From Hydnum rufescens UP504 (lineage: Eukaryota > Basidiomycota > Agaricomycetes > Cantharellales > Hydnaceae), in the NCBI GenBank assembly GCA_014904985.1, contig MU129270.1, forward strand, positions 11,264-33,209: 21,946 nucleotides of DNA, read 5' to 3'. The notes below the pieces were generated by a model. It did not search any database. It was not told the origin of the DNA and saw only the letters and a list, made by a program, of their open reading frames with translations. The position numbers were made by a program, and so were the translations under genes. This document shows, one piece after another, positions 9,163 to 17,394 of the stretch (position 1 is the first letter of the stretch; each line of letters starts with the position of its first letter).

Positions 9163-9550
9163 TGTCAGGATCAAATTGACATTTGCTTCTGCTTAAGGAC
9201 TTACCCATTGGAGTATCATTCTTCATTGACTCTATCATATGGTGCCTACTTCCTCAAATGCTCTCATCTCCTCTCTCCCTCCATTCACTAAGGGGGTTAT
9301 TGTCATCCTTGCCATTATTGGCATTTCTCTTATTATTATTGCCCTCATTCTATTGGGCCTCAACCAGCAGGCTATGGGCTGGGTAGTCAATCAGTGGCAG
9401 CATTGGCGCCCTTGTCAGCACCTGTTGTTCCCTTGCTCCCCATGTGAGTCCATGGAGTTGCCAATCCAGACTCCCCTCCTCCTGCTCTGCCCCCAGTCCC
9501 TGAATCCACACCACCTGTCCCAATCTGTACTCCATCCACATCATTACAGT
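9163..9550 (+). repeat. Gypsy-1 3' LTR, truncated
   Basis: It matches the 5' LTR from TGTCAGG to the base equivalent of 3416-3417. Identity ends at 9549-9550, just before TGTTGGAGGG. About 400 bp of the LTR, including promoter, R and U5, are missing and are not found elsewhere in the window. Either another element inserted here and its far side lies elsewhere, or a deletion removed the rest. Confidence 0.9.
9239..9549 (+). pseudogene. LTR-embedded membrane protein frame (3' LTR copy)
   Basis: This is the second copy of the frame at 3106-3482. It starts at ATG 9239, 59 bp after the pol stop. It encodes a short polar N terminus, the same hydrophobic helix (VILAIIGISLIIIALIL) and, without the frameshift seen in the 5' copy, continues through NQQAMGWVVNQWQHW and PCQH. 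A one-base deletion in the proline-rich part (near 9475) puts it out of frame relative to the 5' copy, and the LTR truncation removes the C terminus. The two copies have their frameshifts at different places, so the ancestral frame can be inferred by comparing them. No family is recognised. Confidence 0.5.
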
Positions 9551-10872
9551 GTTGGAGGGATAAAACCCTACTATGTATATTCCGCTTCAGGACCCAACTA
9601 CCTCCTCAAACAAATCCAATTTATTCAATTCCAATCCTTCAAATACCTACCATTCCTTTGATTGCCATATGACATGGATTTCAATCCTCCAAGACCCACT
9701 TTATTTCTCTTTCCTCCACCTTGTACATGAGACATTTATTTGTCCATCTCCAAGTCTTCAACAGACTACCTCAAATTGTAGTTACTTCAAGCCCAGCCAA
9801 CTGTGGCTCAGGCAATTCAACTTGCCCCTGTTTGTTTGGTACCCAATCCATTATGCATTGCTCATTGCCTCAGTGGGGATATATGAGTCCCAATTATATA
9901 ATCAAGATTGCCTAATCCTTTGGATCCAACTCGCAGATTAGTCACATGTTAAATAGGGGCTATTCCCATACTCTCAAGGAGTATTTTGCAAATATCTCCC
10001 TCATTTTTGATCTAATCGACTCGAAAAGATAGCGCCCAGAAAGCTACGATCAATACCTATCCAACGGTATTATATACGCGTTTATCGGATGCGAACTGCA
10101 TCCTCCAGGTCGATTTTACCTCATGCTCCACACTATCCTTCAGTATTTTGTGAATATCTCCACCAGTTTTGATCCGATTTATTAGTAACAACTACCCCTG
10201 GAAAGACGCTGACAATCCGCATCGAATGGTACCAAGGGAAAAACAAGCGGATTAGAACTCGGCTTTCTGCAATTTAGTCTCCCCATGTCTCATTTCACTT
10301 TTACCTCCGCTTTTCTGATTATTAAAGGCAATTATGGTTCCGGCACCCTATTGTCGATGGAGGGTACGTCTAGGGCGACCAGTTCCACCTTTCCCCAAGG
10401 GATTCTGTTCAGTAGGAGAGGAGGAATACCTTGGTTAAGCGATATTCCCCTATTCTGACTTGTTAATTGAATATCTCCTTCAGTTTTGAAGCTTTTGACT
10501 CGATTTCTTTTTCATCATTTTGCCTTAACCCCACCTTTCTGCCTGTTACCATGGAATTATTCCAAGATGTATATTAAGTGCAGAGGATGCGAATTTTGAT
10601 TGATTTCCCCCTCACCCTCAGTCTCTAAAGTCTTGAAGACAGCTGTTGGCATCAGGGTGACTTCCAGAATACATCTAGTATTGTTCACGCTTTGGATAGG
10701 CCCTCAAGAGGAGAGCCATCAGTGTGATTTCTGAATTAAATCCTCCATTCATTCATTGTTAGAGCAAGCCCACCCTAGCAAGACAAATTCTCAACCTCAA
10801 GGCCTTTCATTCAATCAGACCTTAACCTACAGATTGACTCTGTGGCCCTCTCCTTTTGTCCTTGATTCAACA
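9550..10872 (-). repeat. possible LTR of a minus-strand element; no gene seen
   Basis: The left edge reads on the minus strand ...CCCTCCAACA, and the right edge (10872) begins TGTTGAATC, so TG...CA ends with matching TGTTG/CAACA are present. A minus-strand TATA-like run (ATTATATAATT) lies near 9893-9903. A purine-rich minus-strand tract (AAGGACAAAAGGAGAGGG) lies at 10863-10846, which would be inside this LTR and so argues for a different boundary. If real, it could be the 3' LTR of Gypsy-2 inserted in the Gypsy-1 LTR. The sequence also holds diverged 160-bp repeat copies. The second LTR is not visible, so this stays tentative. The plus-strand frame at 9573-9941 shows no family motif. Confidence 0.3.
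9990..10500 (+). repeat. diverged ~160-bp repeat, left cluster
   Basis: Copies marked by a block like AATATCTCCNTCAGTTTTGATC start near 9990, 10152 and 10470. Spacing of the TTTTGA core is 162 bp (10009 to 10171) and then 317 bp (to 10488), about two periods. The second copy also contains CCGCATCGAATGGTACCA about 45 bp after the core, shared with the cluster at 12290-12740. The copy expected near 10330 is not recognisable. Confidence 0.6.
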
Positions 10873-12127
10873 ATCTTGGACTGTGGCATAGTCTCTTAGG
10901 AGATTCCTGCTTACAATGTATGGCCCTTCTTTGAGGCCCACTGGTTCCTGCATGAGCCATCTCCAGTTCCATTCATTCATGGGGATGGAGTCGATCCGGC
11001 CTAGGGGGAAAGGTCCCAGTTGAATCACAGGGGCCTCTTGCCAAGAGCCATCTGCAGTGTTTATGAAGGGTATGCTGCCCACTATTTGGGGCCAGGGCAG
11101 TAAAAGTGTTTGAGGCATCGAGTAGGAAGCCATCATATTGGGCCCAGCCGAGTAATACTGATCTAGGGTTTGCAATGGGAGTTTTGATGATTTTTGATCT
11201 CTTCATATGAAGATTCCCATGGACAAGTTCGACATTCTGGTGCATGTGGCCATCTGGACGTGCTGGACTGGTGTGAGGCTTCCTTGTGCTGGTGCGGGGT
11301 TTCTTCGTTGGGTCGCCAGTGTCTGTCACTCTCCAGTATTCCTGGGATACAGTTGGACCCTGTATGAGGGTCTCTTTGACGACCCCTTGACACCATCCGG
11401 GAGGCATAATCGGTGTAGACTGGGGTGGGTTCGGAATATCTGACTGTGGATGGGGCTGGTAATGTGGGCAGAGTATCCCACCACTTGTCTGGGTCCGTGT
11501 CACTCCTTGAGGTATTTTCAGAGGGTTCTGTAGTAGGATTGTCATCTTCCCAAGTTGGTGAGGACATGGGTATGTCGAACAACAGGATGATAGGTTCTGT
11601 AACATTCCCCTCCAGTAGTGGTCTGGTATTCATGGTTCGTCGTTCCATGGCCATCATGAAGGTACCATCTGGCTGGTAGTATACTGTGGAGTATAGGTGT
11701 TTTGTAGCATTGTCCAGGACATCAAAGTTGTCTGGATGTGGTGGCGGCCCTGGGAATATGTCCTCCCACTTGTAGGTTTCATGGTTATCCATTCCTGGAA
11801 ATTGCAGAGCCTCTCCTTTGAAGGAGTCACATAGGATGAGTGGTTCCTGTAGTCTGGCTTCATTAGTCGCAAAGTAGCTGTCTTGTATCAGTACCAGTTG
11901 GGATTCCGGTAGAGCTTCGGTTGTATGGATGGTATGGCTGGAGTCAATGAATGCACACAGTCTATATGCATGTAACTGTTTCCAGAGCAAGGTACTTGTG
12001 GTCTTGTCTCCAGACTTAGTCCAGACGAAACCAACGGGGGCACTCAGAAGCCATGGAATGGCAGGCATATCTTTGGATCATTGATATGGGGGATGAGAAC
12101 TAATGAATAGCTGGTGCGCGACGACAT
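10867..12127 (-). pseudogene. unrecognised gene between the two retroelements, frameshifted
   Basis: A minus-strand coding region starts at ATG 12127 (MSSRTSYSLVLIPHINDPK), shifts frame near 12070 to run for about 230 codons (MPAIPWLLSAPVGFVWTKSG ... ETYKWEDIFPGPPPHPDNF ... STVYYQPDGTFMMAMERR), shifts again near 11390 through a basic, Pro/Ser-rich stretch, and once more near 11175 into a final block (QTLDQYYSAGPNMMASYSMP ... NEWNWRWLMQEPVGLKEGPY) that stops at TGA 10869-10867. The intact product would be about 420 residues. Composition is Trp/Tyr-rich with an acidic Thr/Ser-rich middle. I recognise no domain. It has the same orientation as Gypsy-2 and lies downstream of its pol, so it could be an accessory frame of that element or an unrelated gene. 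Confidence 0.5.
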
Positions 12128-12289
12128 AGTTGGAGTATGCCAAAAGTACAGTGATTACTCATGTGATTTGGAGGTAGCAGTGTGGAAGATAAAAACATCC
12201 AGTATCAGAAAATGCGAATATCCATTGATCCCAGCCATTGGAATGATCATGTGACCTATTACAAAATCAATTACAGCTATGCACAGAAA

Positions 12290-12740
12290 TCGAATTCGTT
12301 CTATAACTCCGTCAGTTTTGATCGGAGAGGTACGCCCATATAACTCTCGGAAAGCCATGATTCATACCTTTCGAATGGTACCAAACACAAGTCGAACAAA
12401 CCAGAAATGCACTCTCCAGACCAATATTACTGTCAAAATCCGGAATTTTCAGTAAAAAACGAATTTCTCCGTCAGTTCGCATCCAATCCTCTCGGAACAA
12501 CCGTGCCTGGAAAGATATAAAAAATCCGCATCCAACGGTACTGAGCACGCGAAGAACAAATCAAAACTGAACTCTACAGAACAATATTACTATCAGAATC
12601 AACACCCATCAGTAAAAAACGAATTTCTCTGTCAGTTTTCACCGGATCTGCTCGGAACCACTGCGCCCAGAAAGCTGTTAAAAATCCGCATCGAATGATA
12701 CCAAGAACGTCTATTACGGATGTAAACTGTTGTTTCTGCA
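12290..12740 (+). repeat. ~160-bp tandem repeat, three diverged units
   Basis: The core GTCAG of the block CTCCGTCAGTTTTGATC recurs at 12311, 12471 and 12631, exactly 160 bp apart. Further along each unit are CTCGGAA, a GCCTGGAAAG or GCCCAGAAAGCT block, and a variant of CCGCATCGAATGGTACCA. Units two and three begin AGTAAAAAACGAATTTCTC identically. The related left cluster is at 9990-10500. No coding potential is evident. Confidence 0.75.
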
Positions 12741-12930
12741 TCAAATCCCATCCCATGCACTTGTCCCCATTATCAACCAGCAACAAAAACATCTTAACCA
12801 CTGGACTACAAACAAATTAATCTCCAAGAACTCGGAAATATCCTTTGATTTCATCTCCCATTGCCACAAATAACTTCTAGAACCTCACAGATAAGAAAGA
12901 TAACACTCCCTTGACTACCCTTTTGTTCTG
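12741..12930. other. spacer with nothing recognised
   Basis: This AT-rich sequence lies between the 160-bp and 31-bp arrays. A fourth, unrecognisably decayed 160-bp unit could lie here by position. The bases just before the 31-bp array (near 12907-12930) resemble those just after it (near 13134-13156), so a longer unit may once have been duplicated. Confidence 0.4.
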
Positions 12931-13147
12931 TTTATGAATGACTCACCTATCTTGCAACCACTTTATGAATGACTCACCCTCCTTGCAACCACTTTATGAA
13001 TGACTCACCTATCTTGCAACCACTTTATGAATGACTCACCTATCTTGCAACCACTTTATGAATGACTCACCTATCTTGCAACCACTTTATGAATGACTCA
13101 CCTATCTTGCAACCACTTTATGAATGACTCACCCTCCTTGACAACCC
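12931..13147 (+). repeat. 31-bp tandem array, seven units, each with TGACTCA
   Basis: Units start at 12931, 12962, 12993, 13024, 13055, 13086 and 13117. The consensus begins TTTATGAATGACTCACC and continues TATCTTGCAACCAC. Units two and seven carry CCTCCTTG in place of TATCTTG, and the last diverges at its end. Every unit contains TGACTCA, the consensus site of AP-1/Gcn4-type bZIP regulators. Near identity between units points to recent expansion. It lies just upstream of a plus-strand TATA box. Confidence 0.95.
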
Positions 13148-13159
13148 TATTGTTCTCAC

Positions 13160-13187
13160 ATATGACTCACCTGGGAGTGAGTCATAT
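13160..13187. repeat. palindrome of two TGACTCA sites
   Basis: ATATGACTCAC (13160-13170) and GTGAGTCATAT (13177-13187) are perfect 11-bp inverted arms around a 6-base loop. It carries two further TGACTCA sites in opposite orientation, between the 31-bp array and the TATA box. Confidence 0.9.
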
Positions 13188-13215
13188 TCTTTAAACACAG
13201 CCACCTTCAGAAAGG

Positions 13216-13223
13216 TATAAAAG
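13216..13223 (+). promoter_or_regulatory. plus-strand TATA box after the TGACTCA array
   Basis: TATAAAAG at 13216-13223 sits 29 bp after the palindrome. A transcript starting near 13245-13250 would run plus-strand, antisense to Gypsy-2 pol. The next 200 bases contain no ATG and end at a good fungal-like 5' splice site, AAG|GTGAGT (intron from 13446). This looks like an untranslated leader, but no downstream plus-strand gene is convincing. Confidence 0.5.
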
Positions 13224-13689
13224 CTGGTAGATTTTCCTGTATCCCCCCATCATCTTCTCACTACTGGAATATACTACTGTCTACAAATCTGCTTGCATCT
13301 TAAGAGAGTACTGATCTAAAGCCATCTGGAGCTAAGTCATATACAAGGTTGTTAAGACTAAGTCACTGGAAGCCCTCTACACGAAATACTGAGCCAAGGA
13401 TAGTTGCAGAACCTAAGGTTAGAGTTGCTGGACATCCAAGGAAAGGTGAGTAAAAACAAAGTTAAGTCAGAAGAAGAAAGAAACACATTGACATACTAAA
13501 TCAAGCTTAAACTAGTCTAGAGTCCTCTTTAGAATCCGCATTTTGACCAGGAGGACACAAATAGGTACTACAAATAGCAGTAAACAGTTCAATACAACAC
13601 GTATAAGCCTTTCACAAGCATCCCACGATATATCATTGACTATAGATAGTCCATACCACAATCTTATCCTCCACTGAATACCATACCTA

Positions 13690-14400
13690 ACTTGTTAGAG
13701 AGTGATCAACCATCAGAGCGAACCAGCCCATTGAATAAAAACAGAAATACAGTCTCCCATCTACACACTGGCTGAACCAGAGTTTGATTTGACAGTCATC
13801 GGAGCTCCCAATCCTTCTTCTATAGCGGGCGTGGAGAGCATCACTGCAATACCAGGGTTTAAACAGGTTTTCGAATCATGGGCAGTCAGGTGCATTGATA
13901 TGATAATGGATATTTCTGATATAGATAGGGATCAGGAGGTTGGAGGCCCATTCGTTTTCCTCTGCTTGACCCCAGGTGTAGTCCCATGATGATTGAAGGG
14001 CATCCAGGCATTCCTTTCTGACGACAGCTTGTTTGTTTTTGTCTCATGTTTTGCAAATCAGTTGTAGGAAGGTCAGTATGAATGCTGCCAGTAGACTAAG
14101 CGGTTGTGCAGAGGTAATCAGTTTGAATGAGGGCTGTTGTCCTAAGATATCCAATATTCCCATATGTCCTGACCAGGTGAGATGTGCGATTGGTGGCGTA
14201 AGAACATGGTGGTAAGTCTCGTGAAAGGTATAGCCATATTGTGCCTCTCCCACATAATGGGCTGGACTATGGTCTTGGAAATCGGTATGGGACTTCATGT
14301 TGGGGTTAGGGAACAGTGTGGCATTCTCGAACCCAGCTATCACTGTGAACAGGACAGGTAGGACTCTGGGGTCTGGGATAACGTTAGTGGCTGTGTGATC
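13690..14400 (-). pseudogene. Gypsy-2 pol C-terminal extension beyond the chromodomain
   Basis: After the chromodomain the frame stays open for about 118 codons (to 14047), ends in a hydrophobic segment (LSLLAAFILTFLQLICK), meets TGA at 14046-14044, and continues in the same frame with clearly protein-like sequence (RKECLDALQSSWDYTWGQAE, then NEWASNLLIPIYIRN) through a second TGA (13878-13876) and KLWFSQCVDGRLYFCFYSMG to TAG 13689-13687. There is no ATG to start a separate gene after 14044, so this looks like one extended frame of about 240 residues. Chromovirus pol normally ends soon after the chromodomain. I recognise no domain here. Confidence 0.5.
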
Positions 14401-14559
14401 CTTGAACTCCTTCACTACCTCCGGAGCGTTATGTAGGTCCCGATTGGATTGCCATGAGTCATGTTCAGGTCTGTATCCATGCCAACAAACCTGGTACTCC
14501 ATGGCATGTTTTTTCTTGTTGTACCGTGAACCTATAATCCTCTCTACTTTGTATTCTTC
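14401..14559 (-). pseudogene. Gypsy-2 integrase chromodomain
   Basis: About 53 residues beginning EEYKVERIIGSRYNKKK and including YQVCWHGYRPEHDSWQ show the chromodomain pattern, with the caging aromatics kept (Tyr, Trp, Trp). Lys of the usual KWKGY motif is replaced (CWHGY). It lies at residues 114-166 of an open stretch of 284 codons starting at 14898, whose earlier part holds the GPF-containing integrase C terminus (HRIGPFEVTKVLSPSTYQL). Confidence 0.88.
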
Positions 14560-15790
14560 TGAAGTCTTTAAACCATCCTGAGGATTTGCCAGCATGGGGT
14601 GGTCCTTATCTTGGGACCGGTGGTATAGGGTGAGGTGCTCCAGGTTGACCACATTATGCATAGGCATCGAGTCCGGGAGTCTCAACTGGTAAGTACTAGG
14701 GCTAAGGACCTTGGTAACCTCGAATGGGCCGATTCTATGTTGCATAAGTTTATGGCCTGCACCTTTGACATCCACAAGTTCCAGGGAATGTGGGTTTAAA
14801 AGTACTTCGTCCCCTCCTTTGTAAAGAACAGCCCTTCTTTTCTTGTCATACTGGTACACTTGTGAGTTGGCGGCCTGAATAATGGCATCATGGGCCAAGT
14901 CCCGTCGTACTCAAAGGGCGCCTATATGATGGTCTGCTAATGGGCTATCAGTGAGCATTGACCCTGTTGACTCTTGTAATAGATGTAGTGGCATCTGGGG
15001 CATATACCCCAATAACAGTATGGTGGGTGATGTTTGTGTGGCCAAATGCATAGCCTATTATAGGCAGATGCTAGTATGTCCAACCAGTTGGCCCAATCAG
15101 TACGGTCAGCATTTACATAACACTGTATCATGGTCTCCAGATGCTGGTTCATTACTTCAGTCTGACTGTTGGTTTGAGGGTGGTGTGAGGTAGACATGGC
15201 TAGTTGGGTGTTGAAGTAATTCGCTAGGGAGCACCAAAAGTTACTTATGGAACATGGATCACGATCGCTCATGATTTGGGTCGGCAGTCCAAAATGTTTG
15301 TACACCTCTCTATGTAGCAGGGCAGCCACCTCATCTGCAGTTATGTGGGTAGTAGTAGGAATAAAAATACCATATTTCATAAATTTGTCCATGACAACCA
15401 GTATTGCATCACGTCCCTTAGATTTAGGTAGTCCTGTAACAAAGTCCATACTGATGACCTCAAATGGCAGCTTGGGTATGTCGAGCGGCCTTAGATACCC
15501 TTTGGGCCCAGTCAGTCATGTTTAGTCTTTTGACAAATGTCGCAGGTTTCACAGTAATGTAGGACATCCCTTCACATGGTTTTCCAGTAGAACCCTTGCT
15601 GGAGTACTTCCAAGGTCTTCCCCCACCAACCATGGGCAGACTCGTGGGGAGAATCATGGGCTTCTTTGACAAGGGTAAGTTGTTCCTTTACGGGTACACA
15701 TAACCTGGAACAGCCATCAGCATCCTTGAAGAGTAGGAGTCCATTGTCACTTTTGGTGAACCAGCAGAATCATTTGAGTTCGACCTTTCA
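14560..15790 (-). pseudogene. Gypsy-2 integrase
   Basis: The zinc-binding N terminus (15790-15480) has His in VKEAHDSPHESAH and Cys in HYCETCDICQKTK, with TGA codons where relatives have Arg (before RDVLHYC and after KTKHD). A frameshift near 15485 leads to the core at 15449-14937, with catalytic acids in SMDFVTGLPKSKGRD, QIMSDRDPCSISNFW and HHPQTNSQTEVMNQ. Another frameshift (14937-14898) joins the C-terminal part YQYDKKRRAVLYKGGDEVLL. The order and motifs are standard for Ty3/gypsy integrase. Confidence 0.9.
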
Positions 15791-15893
15791 TCCTCAGGCA
15801 GTCTGGGGTTTAGTGTCATCCTCCGTTCTGGTCCAGACTGTCTTGAATTCCAGGTCATTAACATATCCTTCATGGAAGGTCTGATTGTTTCTA

Positions 15894-16374
15894 GGGATAT
15901 GACAAGTTTAACCCTGGTGAGTACTTATCCGAACCTCGGGTCGTGATGACTGGCTCTGAGGCTTGAGTGGGTAGACCCTGACAGGGTGTTCATGGAGGAC
16001 TCATTCCATGTGGTCATTTGGACCATGTTAGTACAAACATGGCCTTTCCCAAACTGGCAGTCTGTTAGAGAGACCTAGGTTACTGGATTGGTCAGCCTCA
16101 CTCATGATCAATTTGGGAAATTGGGATCCTTGGGCAACACTACTTCGGGGTCAGTGGCATTGGGATAGAGGTCACATTGGAGTGGATAGACCCGTCTGAT
16201 GTACTATGATCATTCCGGGAAGGTGCACAGTCACATGCAGGTTGTCATTCTAGGTGATTGTATGCTGCTGTACAAGGATTTTTTTATGACATCATTCTTG
16301 CTGCTATTTCAGAGTACATTCGTTAATATCTCCAGTAGACTCGGAGTCTTGATCAGGCATAATCTGAGTCTGTA
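15894..16374. repeat. noisy second copy of 16375-16870, probable assembly artefact
   Basis: From about 15990 to 16235 this matches 16439-16694 almost base for base. The differences are nearly all single-base gains or losses in homopolymers (GG/GGG, TTCCC/TTCC, GGGG/GGGGG, CATT/CAATT). Outside that core the copies still align but with more indels. The segment splits the RNase H to integrase coding region of Gypsy-2 and has no intact frame. A raw or unpolished long-read tail joined into the contig explains this better than a real duplication. Confidence 0.75.
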
Positions 16375-16596
16375 GGGATATGGACAAGTTAACCGGTGGA
16401 GCTATCGAACTCGTGTACTAGGTGGTGTCTGACATGGTAGGACTCATTCCATGTGGTCATTTGGGACCATGTTAGTACAAACATGGCCTTTCCAAACTGG
16501 GCAGTCTGTTAGAGAGACCTAGGTTACTGGATTGGTCAGCCTCACTCATGATCAATTTGGGGAAATTGGGATCCTTGGGCAACACTACTTCGGGGG

Positions 16597-17394
16597 TCAG
16601 TGGCAATTGGGATAGAGGTCCACATTGGAGTGGATACGACCGTCTGATGTACTATGATCATTCCGGGAAGGCTGCAAACACAGTTCCCACATGCTAAGAC
16701 GATGGTTGGCATTCTTGTAGGTCTTTGCCCATTGTAGTGCTGCATGATCAGTTACAAGGAGAATTTGTTCTCCTTCTATGAAAGGCAGGAACCAAATCAG
16801 GCTGTCCTTGGCTGCTAAGGCCTCCCATTCCATAGCAGAGTACCAGGTTTCGGTGGGTTTACAAGTATGGCTCCAGTAGGCAATGACCCTTTCTATGTGG
16901 ACGGTAGTATCCTTGAATGAACTTGCCCACAAACCTAGTGCTGGATGATCGTTGCAGACCTTGGAGAGTTTGATGGTCAATTCAGGTACTGGACTCCCCT
17001 CATTGTATGCTGTACAGAGACGCTCATAGGTTTTGGTGTCTTGTAGGTCCCATATTAGTATGGGCTGGATCTGTTGTAAGGCTCCAGTGAGGGCCACATC
17101 AGAAGTGTCAGTGTATAGTTGGTAACTCTGGCCCTGGATGGGGTGACTCCAAACAGGTGCCGACATCAATGCTAGCTTCATCATTCTATAGGCCTCCTCA
17201 TGCTTGGCTTTCCAGCTCCAGGGTGAGGCCTTCTGGAGTAGTATGAATAAAGGCACGGTGATTCCAGAGAAACAGGGTATGTATGTGGCAAAGTAGACAG
17301 CCATCCCCAGAAAGGTCTCTAGGTCCTTACAATGATGAGGGGTAGCTAGAGTGGTAACTGCTTGTATTTTTTCCGCATTGGTGGACAGTCCTAA
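16597..17394 (-). pseudogene. Gypsy-2 RNase H domain
   Basis: It continues the RT frame after TGA at 17397-17395. The tether reads GMAVYFATYIPCFSGITVP. RNase H motifs follow: YQLYTDTSDVALTGALQQ (first Asp), YSAMEWEALAAKDSLIWFL (Glu) and ILLVTDHAALQWAKTYKN (Asp), then NHRLSMW. After that, near 16660, the frame loses similarity to the expected closing motif because of one-base errors in the region that is duplicated at 15894-16374. Confidence 0.9.

Larger units (their letters stand above)
5078..9179 (+). pseudogene. pol: Gypsy-1 pol polyprotein, decayed
   Basis: One reading unit in the order protease, RT, RNase H, integrase, chromodomain. It is in one frame from 5078 to about 6190, shifts by one base there, and shifts again near 7865. 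TGA stops interrupt it at 5669, 6760, 7291, 7384, 7855, 8103 and 8391; there is no TAA or TAG in the tracked frames. Pol ends at TGA 9177-9179, so its last codons lie inside the 3' LTR. It follows gag in a different frame, so in the active ancestor expression would have needed frameshifting or a single fused frame. The individual domains are listed separately. Confidence 0.9.
3030..9550 (+). mobile_element. Gypsy-1: Ty3/gypsy chromovirus with truncated 3' LTR
   Basis: The element runs 5' LTR (3030-3816), self-priming site (3819-3829), gag (3882-5090), pol in the order protease, RT, RNase H, integrase and chromodomain (5078-9179), polypurine tract (9149-9162) and 3' LTR (9163-9550). This domain order and the chromodomain place it in Ty3/gypsy, chromovirus branch. 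The two LTRs share 385 aligned bases with roughly 25-30 differences, mostly C/T and G/A, so the insertion is old. LTR identity stops at 9549-9550, where unrelated sequence beginning TGTTGGAGGG takes over. Ten in-frame TGA stops and at least four frameshifts make it non-autonomous. Confidence 0.95.

Noticed and set aside
9573..9941. A 122-codon plus-strand frame as a gene.
   Set aside because: It has no recognisable motif and no coding context, and it lies in a stretch that looks like LTR or spacer DNA with TATA-like runs on the other strand.
11207..11679. Plus-strand frames opposite the unknown gene.
   Set aside because: They are antisense shadows; the minus-strand reading is longer, continuous across single frameshifts and compositionally protein-like.
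13735..13989. A plus-strand frame following the antisense promoter, as a spliced gene.
   Set aside because: It has no ATG near its start, and the minus strand of the same interval reads as better protein, in frame with Gypsy-2 pol.
15894..16374. A real tandem duplication inside Gypsy-2 pol.
   Set aside because: Differences from 16375-16870 are single-base homopolymer indels, which suggests read error rather than sequence evolution.
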